Source of the DNA: Xylaria sp. FL1777
Taxonomy: Eukaryota; Ascomycota; Sordariomycetes; Xylariales; Xylariaceae
Direction: 5' to 3'
Length of the DNA stretch: 64,000 nt
NCBI GenBank assembly: GCA_022578965.1
Contig: MU400602.1
Location: 1-64,000 of the forward strand
Under the pieces are notes generated by a model that saw only the letters and a program-made list of their open reading frames with translations, was not told where the DNA came from and made no database searches. Numbering within the stretch: the first letter of the stretch is position 1; the number at the start of each line of letters is the position of its first letter. The position numbers and the translations under genes are program-made. This document shows positions 13,090 to 23,505 of this stretch, piece by piece.

Positions 13090-13430
13090 AAGCTTTTAAA
13101 AAACTAAAACTAAAAGTTATTTTTAATTTTATAGTTAAACTACTTAATCTATAAAAAAAAAAAAAGCTAAAAATAAATGCTTTAAATAATATAATTACAA
13201 AAGTTTTAAAACAACTAAAAAACAACAAAAAATAGCACTTAGTAGCTTATTACTTTAAAGCATTACAAAACATAGCATTATAATACTTTATATATAACAA
13301 AAAACTGCTTATAATTATTATAGCACTTAAAAAGTAAAAACTATTTTTTATAAAAACTATAAAGCTAATTAAGATTTATTTAAATTATTAAAACTTAACA
13401 AAATTTATAACTATACAAAAAATTACTAAA
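13090..13430 (+). pseudogene. RNase H of element D
   Basis: The block at about 13238-13330 reads AYYFKAL, then a K-x-L-encoding stretch, corresponding to the YxSxxL...NYxxxxKELLAI segment of Gypsy RNase H. Element E keeps NKELLAIITALKK at the same place, which fixes the identity. The enzyme would have removed the RNA strand after copying. It is dead here. Confidence 0.78.
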
Positions 13431-13789
13431 TAATATAAAAATTAAATAGTTTTTTTCTTTAAGTTTAACTTTAAAATATATTACATTAAAAAAAAAAAAA
13501 CATTTAAGCAAATATATTTAGCTAACAAAGTTAAAAAAGATTTAAAGTTTTAAAAAAAAACATTTAAGTATTATATTTTTAAAAAAATAAAAGCTTAAAA
13601 ATTAAAGTTATACTTAAAAACTTTATAAATATATAGCTATAATAAGCTTATAACTTAAAAAAGTTAGCATAGTTACAAAAATATAAAAAATTAAAAAATA
13701 ACAAGCTAATATATAAACATAAGGTTTACTTATTAGAATTTTTATAAAATAAGTTTATTAAGAAATTTTATAAACATTTATTATATAAA

Positions 13790-14850
13790 CACTAAAAAGC
13801 AATAAAAATAGTTTAATAATTATAAAAAAAGTACAATTTTTTAAAACTATAAAACATAGTTAAATCTATTATAAAAAAGTGCAATATTTATAATAAAGCT
13901 AAAGCAGCTTAATATAAGCTTTATAAACTGCTATAATTTATATAAATATTTAAACAAGCATAATATACTATTGCTTAAGATTTTATTATAGCATTATTTT
14001 TATTAACCAATTTAGTTATAAAAATATAATATAATAAAATATAAGTTATTATTAATAAACTTACTAAGTATGCTTACTTTTTACTATTTAAAGAAAATAT
14101 AATAGCTAAACAATTTATATATGCTTTTATATGTTATTATTTAAATAAACATAAGCTACTAAAAAAAATTGTTTTAAACTAAAATAAATTGTTTACTTTT
14201 AAGTTTAAAACTAGTTTTTTTAAATTTATTAGTATTAAACTAAAGTTTTTAACTGCTTATTACTTATAAACAAATAAACAAATAAAAAAACTAAACTAAA
14301 TATTAAAATAATATTTATAAAGTTATATTAACTATTAATAAAACAATTAAGTAAAACTATTATTAATAGTATAGATTTTATATAATATATTAACAAACGA
14401 AAATATAAATATATCTTTATATAAAGCTGTTTATAAATAGCAAGCAACTATTAAAAAACAAAAAAAAACATTAATAAAAACATTTGTTATTTTAACTATA
14501 GCACTTTAAGCAAAAATTATTACAACAAAAATTAAAATGCTATAAGCTAAATTATAACTATGCTTTTAATTTTTACAATAATAAATATTAATATATTATA
14601 ATAAAAAACAAACTAAAAGACTAACTTTTAAAAAAGAAAACAAAGTTTATTTGCTATAATAAAAACAAAATGCAAATATTAATATTTTTTAAATTAAAAC
14701 AAAACAACTAAGCAATAAATTAAAATTTAAAAAACTTAGCCTTTTTAAAATTAAAGAAGTTATTTTATTTACTAATTATAAACTATTATTACTAAAGAAT
14801 ATATAAATCTACTTTATTTTTTACATTTTTTTACTAAAACTAGCACTTAT
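13790..14850 (+). pseudogene. Integrase of element D
   Basis: The core block near 14250-14330 reads TAYYL.TNKQ followed by LN.ILK.YL, matching the T-A-Y-H-P-Q-T-D-G-Q-T-E-x-x-N segment of Gypsy integrases. The C-terminal block near 14640-14760 has NKVYLL, as in the G-D-x-V-Y-L strand, then a KLGPF-like stretch. The order core, GD-V-Y-L, chromodomain is that of chromoviruses. Many stops are present. Confidence 0.82.
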
Positions 14851-14902
14851 TAAAATATTTATTAAAATATAACTAAAAATAAAAATAAATTAAAATGTTT
14901 AT

Positions 14903-15049
14903 AAAGTTAAAAATATACTAAATTTTTATTAAAATAATAGTAACTTAAAGTATTTTATTAAATAAAAAAAATACTTATATGCTAATAATACTTAAAAATT
15001 TAAAAAACATTTAAAGATTACTAAAGTAGTTATAAATTAGTTTTATTGC
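14903..15049 (+). pseudogene. Chromodomain of element D
   Basis: The reading KVKNIL, then YFIK.KKYLYANNT, then KHLK corresponds to the chromodomain strands V-x-K-I-L, Y-x-V-K-W-K-G-Y and the W-E-P-x-x-H-L block, with tryptophans lost to stops. E keeps the same domain at 59649-59795. Confidence 0.85.
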
Positions 15050-15690
15050 TAATATTTTAATTGCTTAAAACTAAGAAAAAAAAGTTAACTTTAAAAAAAA
15101 CGCTTAAGAAATTTTAATTAAACTTGAATAAAGCAGCTTGTGCTGCTTTAGCTTGCTTTTTTTGTTGTTTTTGCTTTTTTACTAGCGCTTTTTGTTTTTT
15201 TTTAATGCACTTTATTTTATTTAGTTTATTTAAGAACTAAAGCTTTTGCTAAACTATTTTAATACTTTTTGCTTTTAAAAAACGTTTTTGTATATAAAGC
15301 TAAGCTAATTTGCTTAAAACAAAGTTAAAGCTATTTTAAGCTCGTTTTAATTTTTTTTAAACTAAAAATAGCTATTGCTTTGCTTGCTTTTTTTTTTTTT
15401 TAAAACAACAGTATTTAAAAATTATATTATTAATTAAATTAATTAAAACTTTTAATTTGTTGCAAAAACAACTAGCACGTATACATTTAAAATAACAAAA
15501 CATATTATTTGTTATTTTGCACGTTAATAATTAATTAAAGCAGCAAAAGCAAGGTATAACTTTATAGCTAGTAAAGTTAATAAAAAAAGCAAAAATAAGT
15601 TTTTGCTTTGTTTTAAATAAACAGTTGGTTTTTTTAATGCGTTTTAACATTACAATATATAAAAAAAAAAGAAAAGAAAAATACTTACGG
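15050..15690 (+). other. Element D 3' internal region without recognised gene
   Basis: About 640 bases after the chromodomain, with alanine- and glutamine-like codon patterns (GCTGCTTTAGCTTGC) and many short CTTTGC runs. E has a different but similar-looking segment at 59870-60420 in the same place. No function can be assigned. Confidence 0.4.
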
Positions 15691-15713
15691 AAAATTATTA
15701 AAATAATAATTTT
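15691..15713 (+). other. Stem-loop before the polypurine tract of D
   Basis: Nine-base arms at 15691-15699 and 15705-15713 with a five-base loop. E has a seven-base stem with a five-base loop at 60427-60445, also just upstream of its purine tract. The shared position suggests selection, but AT-rich DNA forms such stems easily. Confidence 0.5.
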
Positions 15714-15729
15714 AAAAAAAAAGAAATAA
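15714..15729 (+). other. Polypurine tract of element D
   Basis: A run of A and G ending GAAATAA directly before the 3' LTR, matching AGGAAAAAGAAAATAA in E. It is the expected start site for the second DNA strand. Confidence 0.7.
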
Positions 15730-16222
15730 TGTTATAAAATTAGCACAAGAATAGCTTTTAAAGCAGCTTAATGCTTTTATATATATTTTGTACTTTTTTT
15801 TTTACTAGCTAAAGCTAAAGTTATATAATAACTTACTTAGCTTACTAAGCTTACAGTAATTTAAAGCTTACTAAGCTTACAGTAATTTAAGGCTTACTAA
15901 GCTTACAGTAATTTAATGTTTACTAAACTTGCAATAATTTAAAAAGAATTACTACTTTTTTTACTTTTTCTTTGTTTATATAATTATATATTTTCTATAT
16001 TTAGTTATTTATTTAGTTTTAGTTTTTTAGCTATTAATTTTTTATAACTGCTAAGCACTAATATATTTATTACTTTTAATTTCTTAAGACTTTTATTAAT
16101 GCATAGTAGTAAAAGTACTCCAAAAACCTCTTTAACGAACCACTATTAAAGATTCTATTATTACCTGCAAATCAAGACCTCAAGGGCAAACCTGTTATAT
16201 TAGTATATAACAGGTCTATTAT
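15730..16222 (+). repeat. 3' LTR of element D
   Basis: 493 bp matching 8525-9018 and keeping more G and C. It ends AGGTCTATTATA, followed by the duplication copy ATAGC (16223-16227). The four 26-bp units are at 15847-15943. Confidence 0.95.
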
Positions 16223-16429
16223 AATAGCATGTTTTTTTTTATAAAACAGTTTAAAAAAATTGCTATTTTGCTATATTTTTTTACAAATTTGCAGTAAAAG
16301 TTATAAAAACCTAAAAAAAACTAAATTTTTTTTATAGTAATTAATAATTCTTAGTTTTAAACAACTTTAACTTTGCTTAAATTAACTTTAACGCTTTTAG
16401 TATTAATAATATAACTTAAAAACTTAGTT

Positions 16430-17100
16430 TTTATAACATAAAATTTTAACTTTTTAAGATCTGCTTATAAACCTATGCTTTAAAAGCAAATAAAAACCTT
16501 TTAAACATATACTTAGTGTTTTTCTAAATTATTAAAGTAAATAAAAATATCATTTATATAAGCGCTACAAAAATCGTTAAAGTAATTAAACAAAGTATTA
16601 TTAATATATTTTTAAAACATAAAAAGTTCATTTATTAGCCCAAACAAAAAAACATAATAACAGTAAAAATTATAATAAATATAAAATATTATTAAGTTTT
16701 TATAGCTAAAGCTTATTTATATACAGTAAAAAGCCTATTATATGTTTATTTTAGTAAATATCTTTGCTTTAAATATTTAAAACAAGGTTTCTTTTATAAG
16801 TAGCAAAAAATACTTGTTTTTTTTTAATAGCTTATTTAACTTATAATAGTTTACATAAAAGCAAAGCCTTTTATTAAGCTTTTTAATAAACAAAACAAAC
16901 AAAACAAAAAGCATATTGCTAAGCTTAATAAATCCTTTTTATAAGTTATTAATTAAGTATTTTTGCATAACTTTTAACTTATTTAGCAACATTTTATATA
17001 AAAAGAAATAACGTAAGTTCTTTAATAATTTTCTGCTAATAAACTTAATTTTATAATTTACATTAGTACAGTTAAATAACAAAATATTTAAGTTTACTTT
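16430..17100 (-). pseudogene. Reverse transcriptase of element C
   Basis: Read on the - strand, FGLINELFMF is followed by a spacer and then AYINDIFIY (AYIND at 16549-16563). This is the Gypsy F-G-L-T-N-A-P-x-x-F-Q block and the A-Y-I-D-D catalytic box with one aspartate turned to asparagine. NNLEKH and a decayed GL.ADLKK follow, as in typical enzymes. The recognised part is 16430-16680. The remainder up to 17100 is placed by length. It fixes C as a - strand element. Confidence 0.85.
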
Positions 17101-20100
17101 GCTAAACGTACAAAAAAAGTCATGGTATTTTTTAAGTATAAGTTCTATAGCTTTCTTTTTTAATTCTTCATTTTTTGCTTTTAAAAAATTATTTATTTTC
17201 CCTTTGCAATTTTTAATAAGCTTATTAATCTAATAAATACTTAAGATTTACACCTTATTATATAATTTATTTTTATAAACTGTTTTTTTAAAAGCAATTA
17301 TACTAATATTAATAACATTTAGTAATTTTTTCTTGTATTATTTAACGTTATTATGCTATATACAATATAGTTTCTGCTTATTAATTTGCTAATAAAAAAA
17401 GCTTTTTTTTGCTTTTATTTCTTTTTTTAATTTATGCTGCTGTTTTTTTTTTTTTTAGTAAATAAGCTCTAAAAGAAAAAAAAAAAAGGCCTTACTTAAT
17501 AATCTTTCTATTTTTGCTATATTAATTACAGTAAAATTATTGCGCTTTAAAATTTCAGTTATTAAAGTGCATTGCTAGTTATTTTTTTTTGCAGCAGTTT
17601 GTTGTTTTTTCTTTTGCTAAAGTTTTTTTTTTATTTTTTTGTTTTTTTATTAAAAATCTTCTTAATACTTTAAATATTACAACTAAGTATTAGCTTCGTT
17701 TATAGCAATATTACGTTTATAATTGCTAATAAAAAGCATTAATAATAAAAAAATTAACTTGCAAGCTTTACAATTAAGTAAAACATCGTATGCTTTAAAC
17801 TATTTTTGTTTAAAAATAATATTATATTATATATTTAGCATAAAAAAATAAGTACAAAAAAAAGTGCGTCCTTATATCTTTATGCTTAATAGTAGCACTT
17901 TTTTTATTATTTATTTGCTTTTGCTATTATATTCTATTATAAAGCAAAGTAAAATATTTATTATAACAAGATTTAAATATTTTAAAATCTTTTTAGTAAA
18001 GCAAATGCTTATAACAGCATACAAGCTAACTTTTATATTTTTAAAAAAATCAGCAGTTATTAAAAAAAATTTATTATTGCTTATAGTATAAATATACAAA
18101 AAAGGTTTACTTTTAAGAAATCTATTTATAATGTTTTTTCTTGCGTAATTTTAAAATAGCTTCTTTAAGTAAAAGTTTATTTTACTTAAAGTTATTTTTT
18201 TAAGCGCTTTTTACTTAAATTATTAGCGTTAGCTTTAAATAGTACTAAAGTAACAAAAAGCAGCATTCCTTACTTAGCTATAATAGCATTAATGCAAGCT
18301 TTATAGTTAGCAGCACTAGCTACTTTATTAAAACACTTCTTAAATATATGTTTGGTTTACTTATAATAAAAGCACTTTTTTTTTAAAATAAGCTTGCGTA
18401 TTTTTTTAAGTATTATTTTAGTTTTTAGGGTATAAATATTATAAAAAGCTAATATAGCACAAAACATACTAATTTAAGCTACACTAGTAATAAAAGTCTT
18501 TTTGTTAGTTTTAGCTTGCTTTTTAGCTTTGCAAATAATATTACGCTTTGCATTACTAATGCTAAATTAATAAACAATTTAAGTGCAATATTTAACATAA
18601 AAGTTAAAGTTTACGCTAAGTTTTAAGTATTTAAAAAAAGTTTTATTATTAAGTTAAACAAATAGTTTATTTTTAAACTTTTTTTTTTACTTGTTTTTAG
18701 CTAAGCATACTTTACTAGCAAGCTATACAAATTTATTCTTAAACTAAAAAAACTTATTAAGTAATACGTTTTTTATTTTATACTTTTTTTAAGCTTTTTT
18801 TAATTTTTTAAAAGCATTAATATTATAATAGTTATTTTATAAATAAGCAAAAAAGTCTTTAAAAATGCGTAGTTAATTTAAATAAATGTTTTCTAAATAT
18901 AGCTATAAATGTTCTATAATACTGTTTTTTAAGCAAGATTTAATATTTATTATTTTTGCTATATTATTAGCAAACCAATTTTTATTAATAGCAAAGCAGT
19001 TTTTTATTCCTTAATACTAAACTTTAAACTTAATTTCGTTTTTTTTTTTGTTATTATAAAAAATAAGTACTTATACTTTAATAAACTTATAAAATCTACT
19101 TTTTGTACGTTTAAAGCTAGAAGTATTATAGCAGTTTTTTGTAATAAAATTAACTACTAATGCATTAACTTTGTTAATTTGCACTTAAAAGCTGTTTTAT
19201 TTAGTAGTAACTACTTTTAATTCTTTTATTAATTTATTAAGGGTTTTTTGCAAATTAAAAGAATTTTTGCTTAAAAAGCAGTTAAATAGTTTAAGTCTGC
19301 TAGCTAAATTATCTTTTAATTATTTAATTTTGTTTTATATAATAATATGCTTACTAAATCTTAAGTTAGCTAAAAATAATTTTTACTAAACTAATCTTAT
19401 AATATCTTTTTTAGTTTTATATAGCATTTTATGCAAGTTTAAGGCATATTAACTATTAGCAATTATTATAATGTTTTATAGCTTAAACTTTTGCTACAAA
19501 GCGTTTAAATAATTAAAAAGTGCTTAAAATGCCTTTTTATTTATTAAGCCTTTAAATATAAAAATTACTATTTTTATTTTAAGCATAATAAAACTAAATA
19601 AAAACGCAAGGTTATTTTTTTTAATGTATATAAAAGTATATTATTTAATAAAATCTTTAATCTTTTTATTAAAGCTAGCATAATTAAAAGTATAATAATT
19701 TTCCGTAAAACTAAAATTACTTATTATATGTTTATAATTAATAGCTACTTAAATTATTAATTTTTAGTTGTTATTATTAAGGCCTAAAATTGCTAAACAT
19801 ATATTACTAAGTTTACAAATAAAAAATACTTTAAACAATTTTCTGCAAGCTTTAGTGCAAAGTTGTTTATTTGCTTAAAATAATGCTTTTTTAAAGTTAT
19901 TAAAAAAAAAGCAGACTTTTTTACGTACTGCTGCTTTTAGCACTACGCGCTTTTTAGCAATACGTGCTATATTGCTAAAACAAAAAATGCTAAGTTTAAG
20001 CAATTAGTTCATTTAAAGTAATAAAGTAAGCTAAAACAGCTAACTATTAGCTAATTAATTAAAGTTAAGAAAATATTTAGTAAAGCAGTCCTAAATGCTT

Positions 20101-20125
20101 TAAAAAAAAAAAGTAATACTTAAAT
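17101..20125 (-). pseudogene. Decayed protease and gag region of element C
   Basis: About 3 kb of + strand T-rich DNA between the reverse transcriptase and the 5' LTR of C, where gag and protease should lie on the - strand. No motif was recognised. Stop-free stretches at 17864-18091 (+) and 17911-18099 (-) overlap each other on opposite strands and are chance readings of low-complexity sequence. Confidence 0.55.
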
Positions 20126-20410
20126 TATTATACGTTAAGCTATTATAAAAAATAAAGCTTTATTTAAAAAGCTAAAATTGTATTAAAATCTAAATATAAA
20201 AAAAAAAAAAGCTATTTTATAAAGTAATTTATAAAAAGTAGCTAAGTAGCTAAATTATAGTATATATAGCTAATAGGTAGTTTATGCACTAATAAGTAGT
20301 TTATGCATATACACAAACTAGTTTAGCTACATTAAATTATAACATAGCTATATTTATTTAGCTATATTAAAACAATAAGCTATAAAGCTATTAGTTATTA
20401 TACCATAACT
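20126..20410 (-). repeat. 5' LTR of element C
   Basis: 285 bp matching 5742-6026, more heavily converted to A and T. It is followed on the right by the duplication copy TAATT (20411-20415), after which element A resumes. Confidence 0.93.
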
Positions 20411-20415
20411 TAATT

Positions 20416-20745
20416 TATAGTTGCACTTATAAGATTTTATAATATACTTATATATATATAATAGTTTATAAATTGCTTACTTAAAAAGTTTAAGCACTTC
20501 TGCTGCGCTTTTATTAATAATATTATAATTTACTTTAACACTAAAAAAAAACACCTTTTTTATTTATGCACTATTTTTAAGCTGTTTTAAAGCAAAAAAA
20601 TATCCTTTTCGCTAAAAAAGTTTTTTATAGCATACTTTTTTATTAAGCTTTTAAGCTTTTAAGTAAACACCTTTAATATATTAACTATTAAACAAAAAAT
20701 TAAAGCAATATAAAATATTAAGTTTTTTTATTAATTTAAAGCTTT
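20416..20745 (+). pseudogene. Element A reverse transcriptase, second part
   Basis: The + strand reads FCCAFINNIIIYF with FINN at 20510-20521. This is the A-F-V-D-D-I-I-I box with both aspartates changed to asparagine by G-to-A. TKKKH, then a decayed ISxSxKKxFIxYPxxxLLGxRV-type block and KQKIKAI follow, typical of the Gypsy group with an FVDD box. Its first part is upstream of element C. Confidence 0.85.
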
Positions 20746-20849
20746 TAAATAATACTTAGGTATTATAAGTTTTTTATGTTTATTAATTCTGTTTTATGCA
20801 AAGATCTTAAAACTATTACAAAAACATAAAACTGCATTATTTAATAAAA

Positions 20850-21480
20850 AACGTAAGTTTAAAAAGTTTAAAGTAAACAACTTTAGCAAGCATTAAACAT
20901 ATTACTGCTTAACTTTCTTTAAACTTACAAAAGCTAAAAAAGCATTATTTTAAGCTATTTAAAATCTTATTTATTTATATACTATATTATATTATTATAA
21001 CTTTAGCAAATCGTTATATATACAAATAAATACATCTTTTAAGCAAAGCTTTAGTATTATGCTATATTACACAAAAAATAATTATATATAATAACTAAAT
21101 ACTTTTATCTTTAGTGCATAAATACTTCTTGTTATATATTTAAGCAAATATATTTTAATTCTTAAGTTGCAGTATAATTCTTTTAAAATAAAAGTAAGTT
21201 ATATTATATAACTATATAAACGTTTATACATAATAATTAAAGCATTAAAAAACCCTATAGTTATTTTTATTAACTATTTTGCTATTAAAAGCATTATTAA
21301 CTAAACTAATCTAAACACTACATCTATAAATTACGTTAACAAGCGCTTTATTAATGCCTTAATTTACTTTTCTTAATATAGTTTATAGGTATATTATTTG
21401 CTTAGCCGTATTAACTACATACTAAATATACTAAGTTGTTTTAAGAACATTAAAAACTTGCTTAATACAAAAAGCAACAT
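20850..21480 (+). pseudogene. RNase H of element A
   Basis: Placed between the reverse transcriptase and the zinc-binding integrase leader. The end at about 21390-21470 reads YVYYLLSRINYILNILSCF, the decayed form of the closing H-L-P-G-x-x-N-x-x-P-D-A-L-S-R-L block that ends Gypsy RNase H. The catalytic residues earlier in the domain were not placed. Confidence 0.6.
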
Positions 21481-21664
21481 ACAAAAAACTAATAAAAATC
21501 CTATGCTTAATAATATTTAGTTAGTATTAACAAAAGCTATTATAAGTAATAAAATAAAATTAAAAATTATTGCTAATTATAATAAAAACCCAAAGTATTA
21601 TAAAACTTTAAACGTAATATGTATAAATAACAACAAAAACGCTACAAATTTTTTATGCCTAGGT

Positions 21665-21900
21665 TATTTTTTCATAATTATAAATAAACTACTTTATAAT
21701 ATTAACAAAAAAAGCTATTATTACTTTTGCATTTTTAAAAATCAAGTTAGCAAGTTTTTTGCTATAGCTTATAACAATAAATACTACTTTAATAAAAAGC
21801 GTATAATATATAACCTTAAAAGTTTTTTTATTAAAAAGAAAACTTAGAAAATAAAAACGTATTTATAGTATTATAATAGTTATAAACTTTATGCAATAAG
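21665..21900 (+). pseudogene. Zinc-binding integrase leader of element A
   Basis: Collinear with 36040-36274 in B. The reading FYISKNQVSKFFAIAYNNKH (in B) followed by YFSKK and a Y-x-S-C-like pair is a decayed HHCC zinc finger: histidines became tyrosine by C-to-T and a glycine became serine. This domain helps integrase bind the DNA ends. Confidence 0.72.
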
Positions 21901-22447
21901 TTAAAATAAACTAAATAACAATTATTAGCTAATTTAACCTAAAGATTTTTAATTTATAAAAATAGTTGTAGTAAACTTTATTACAAATTTGCTTAATGTA
22001 TTAACAACAAAAACCTTATAGCAATTAAATAAGTATATATATTATAATGCACTAATGCTTATAATATATGCTACATTTAAACGTACGTTATTAATTTTAA
22101 GTTATAAAACGTATATAACAAAAAATTAAAGTCTTGCTTTTGCTAAAATGTTTTTATTATGTAACTAAAGCATACTAAGCAGCATTATTTCCGATTATAA
22201 CTATAAATTTACTTTAAAATTTTAAATAAGTTTATAAAAAAGTTATAACGCATAGCTTTTAATAACTACAGCGTATTATTTATAAAGTAATAATATATTT
22301 AAGCATAAAAACCAAACTATTAAAATTGCTATTTAATACTACACTTTTGCTTACCTTAATTATAACTAGGTAAATATTTTTTTATTTTTGCAATAAAACT
22401 TTAATAGTGCATACTTTAACCTTATTAAGTTTTTACTGCATAAACAA
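21901..22447 (+). pseudogene. Integrase core of element A
   Basis: Near 22190 the reading IISDYNYKFTLKF matches the second catalytic block (IISDRDSKFxSxFW). About 45 codons on, TTAYYL.SNNIF corresponds to T-A-Y-H-P-Q-x-x-G. The spacing and order are those of Ty3/Gypsy integrase. Confidence 0.8.
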
Positions 22448-22900
22448 TTGTTTAAATTTAAACTTTTTAGTCCTAATAACATACTTATTAGTAATAATAA
22501 GTTATATAGCATATTAAAAAACATTTGCTTTTTTTATAAACATTTATGCAAAAATACTAAGTTAGCTATAAATTTTACTACTATAAAAGCCAAATATTAT
22601 TATAACAATAAGCATAAGCTTATAAAGTTCAACGTTAAAAATAAAGTTTATTTAAAGCTGCATAAAAAATATTATCTTTTTAGCAACTTATTTAAGAAAT
22701 ACTTATAACAATGCGCTAAACTATATAAAGTAATAAAACAAATAAGTTAGTGAGCTTATTATATTAATTTATTAAAAACCTTTAATATATATTTTGTAAT
22801 TTTAGTTGCATATTTTTTACTTAGCTAACAAAATAAAAACCTATTTCATTAAACTATACTTTCACTTAGTTTTATTTATAATAAACAAAACCCTAACAAA
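22448..22900 (+). pseudogene. Integrase C-terminus of element A
   Basis: An 86-codon open stretch at 22448-22708 survives and is nearly the same as 35219-35479 (-) in B. It contains AKYYYNNKH, KNKVYLKLHKKYYL and FKKYL. These are the A-x-Y-Y-D-x-K-H, G-D-x-V-Y-L-x-L-H-K-G-Y and K-K-L blocks of fungal Gypsy integrases. Sequence after 22708 continues the pattern with a decayed YKVIKQIS and a PVIxVAHL-like block. Though open, it is only a fragment of pol and has no start of its own. Confidence 0.88.
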
Positions 22901-22906
22901 AAAAGT

Positions 22907-23070
22907 AATTTATTCGAAATTAAAACTATTTTAAAACATTATATTAATTAAACTAAATTAAGTTTTAATTACTTAGTTAAGTAAAAAAAATATAGTTATA
23001 AAAACAACTAGTAAAAATTAAAGTAGCAACTTTAATTAGCTAAAAACTTAGTTAAAAAATACTAAGCTTA
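22907..23070 (+). pseudogene. Chromodomain of element A
   Basis: Reads FEIKTILKHYIN, then KLSFNYLVK.KKYSYKNN. Element B at 34863-35020 gives the clearer FKIEIILKHYVNQTKLGFN and YLIK blocks. The pattern F-E-I-E-x-I-L-x-H and Y-L-I-K-W-K-G-Y is that of a chromodomain. Confidence 0.82.
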
Positions 23071-23293
23071 TATAAAAAATTAAGCTAAGTTAAAACTAAA
23101 AAATAAAGCAAAAGCTACTAAGCTTATTATTAGTAAGCAACTATATAAACAGCTATAAAAAGTCACGCTTGCTTAATTAATTAATAAATTAATAAACAGT
23201 TAAATTAATTATAATCTTTAATAAAAATTAATTATATAAATAGCTATATTAGCTTTATTAAAGTTAATAACTTCTTTATTATGCTTTAACACT

Positions 23294-23500
23294 TAATACA
23301 AACTAAAAAAAGGACTTTATATTTATAAGGTTTAGCTATAATAGTATTTCTATTATAGCTATAGTAGTTTAGCTAAATAGCTATATAAGGTTTTATGCTT
23401 AAAGCAATTGCTACTATAATTGCTTATAAAGCCCCTTTTTTTTAATTTACATTACATTTTTTATGCTTAATTGCTTTACTACTTATAGTAAACCTTATTA
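23294..23500 (+). repeat. 3' LTR of element A
   Basis: 207 bp matching 108-314, ending CCTTATTA and followed by the target duplication copy ACAAA (23501-23505). No clear polypurine tract precedes it in A or B. Confidence 0.95.
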
Positions 23501-23505
23501 ACAAA

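Larger units (their letters stand above)
8525..16222 (+). mobile_element. Element D: family III Ty3/Gypsy chromovirus, innermost of the nest
   Basis: A 7698-bp dead element with LTRs of 494 and 493 bp (8525-9018 and 15730-16222). The target duplication is ATAGT at 8520-8524 and ATAGC at 16223-16227. The + strand is strongly A-rich and shows, in order, a decayed gag, protease end, reverse transcriptase, RNase H, integrase and chromodomain. It is collinear with element E from the R/U5 part of the LTR onward. The two differ in the first half of the LTR and in the segment between the chromodomain and the 3' LTR. It interrupts element C between reverse transcriptase and integrase. Confidence 0.95.
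5742..20410 (-). mobile_element. Element C: family II Ty3/Gypsy chromovirus, carrying nested element D
   Basis: A dead LTR retrotransposon with two 285-bp LTRs (5742-6026 and 20126-20410). The target duplication is TAGTT (5737-5741) and TAATT (20411-20415). Without D it would be about 7.0 kb. It runs on the - strand: a purine tract on that strand abuts the left LTR, making it the 3' LTR. Reverse transcriptase is at the right, and integrase and chromodomain at the left. Its A-rich strand is the - strand, so the + strand looks T-rich. It sits in the reverse transcriptase of element A. Confidence 0.93.
108..23500 (+). mobile_element. Element A: family I Ty3/Gypsy chromovirus, carrying nested elements C and D
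   Basis: A complete but dead LTR retrotransposon, bounded by two 207-bp LTRs (108-314 and 23294-23500). A 5-bp target duplication flanks it: GCAAA at 103-107 and ACAAA at 23501-23505, one G/A mismatch. Without the 14.7-kb insertion C it would be about 8.7 kb, the same as its sister copy B. On the + strand it shows, in order, reverse transcriptase, RNase H, zinc-binding and core integrase, integrase C-terminus and a chromodomain. Every domain carries stops and substitutions from C-to-T or G-to-A change. It sits inside element F. Confidence 0.95.

Noticed and set aside
17864..18099. Stop-free stretches on both strands at the same place
   Set aside because: Overlapping opposite readings inside the decayed gag region of element C; no motif.
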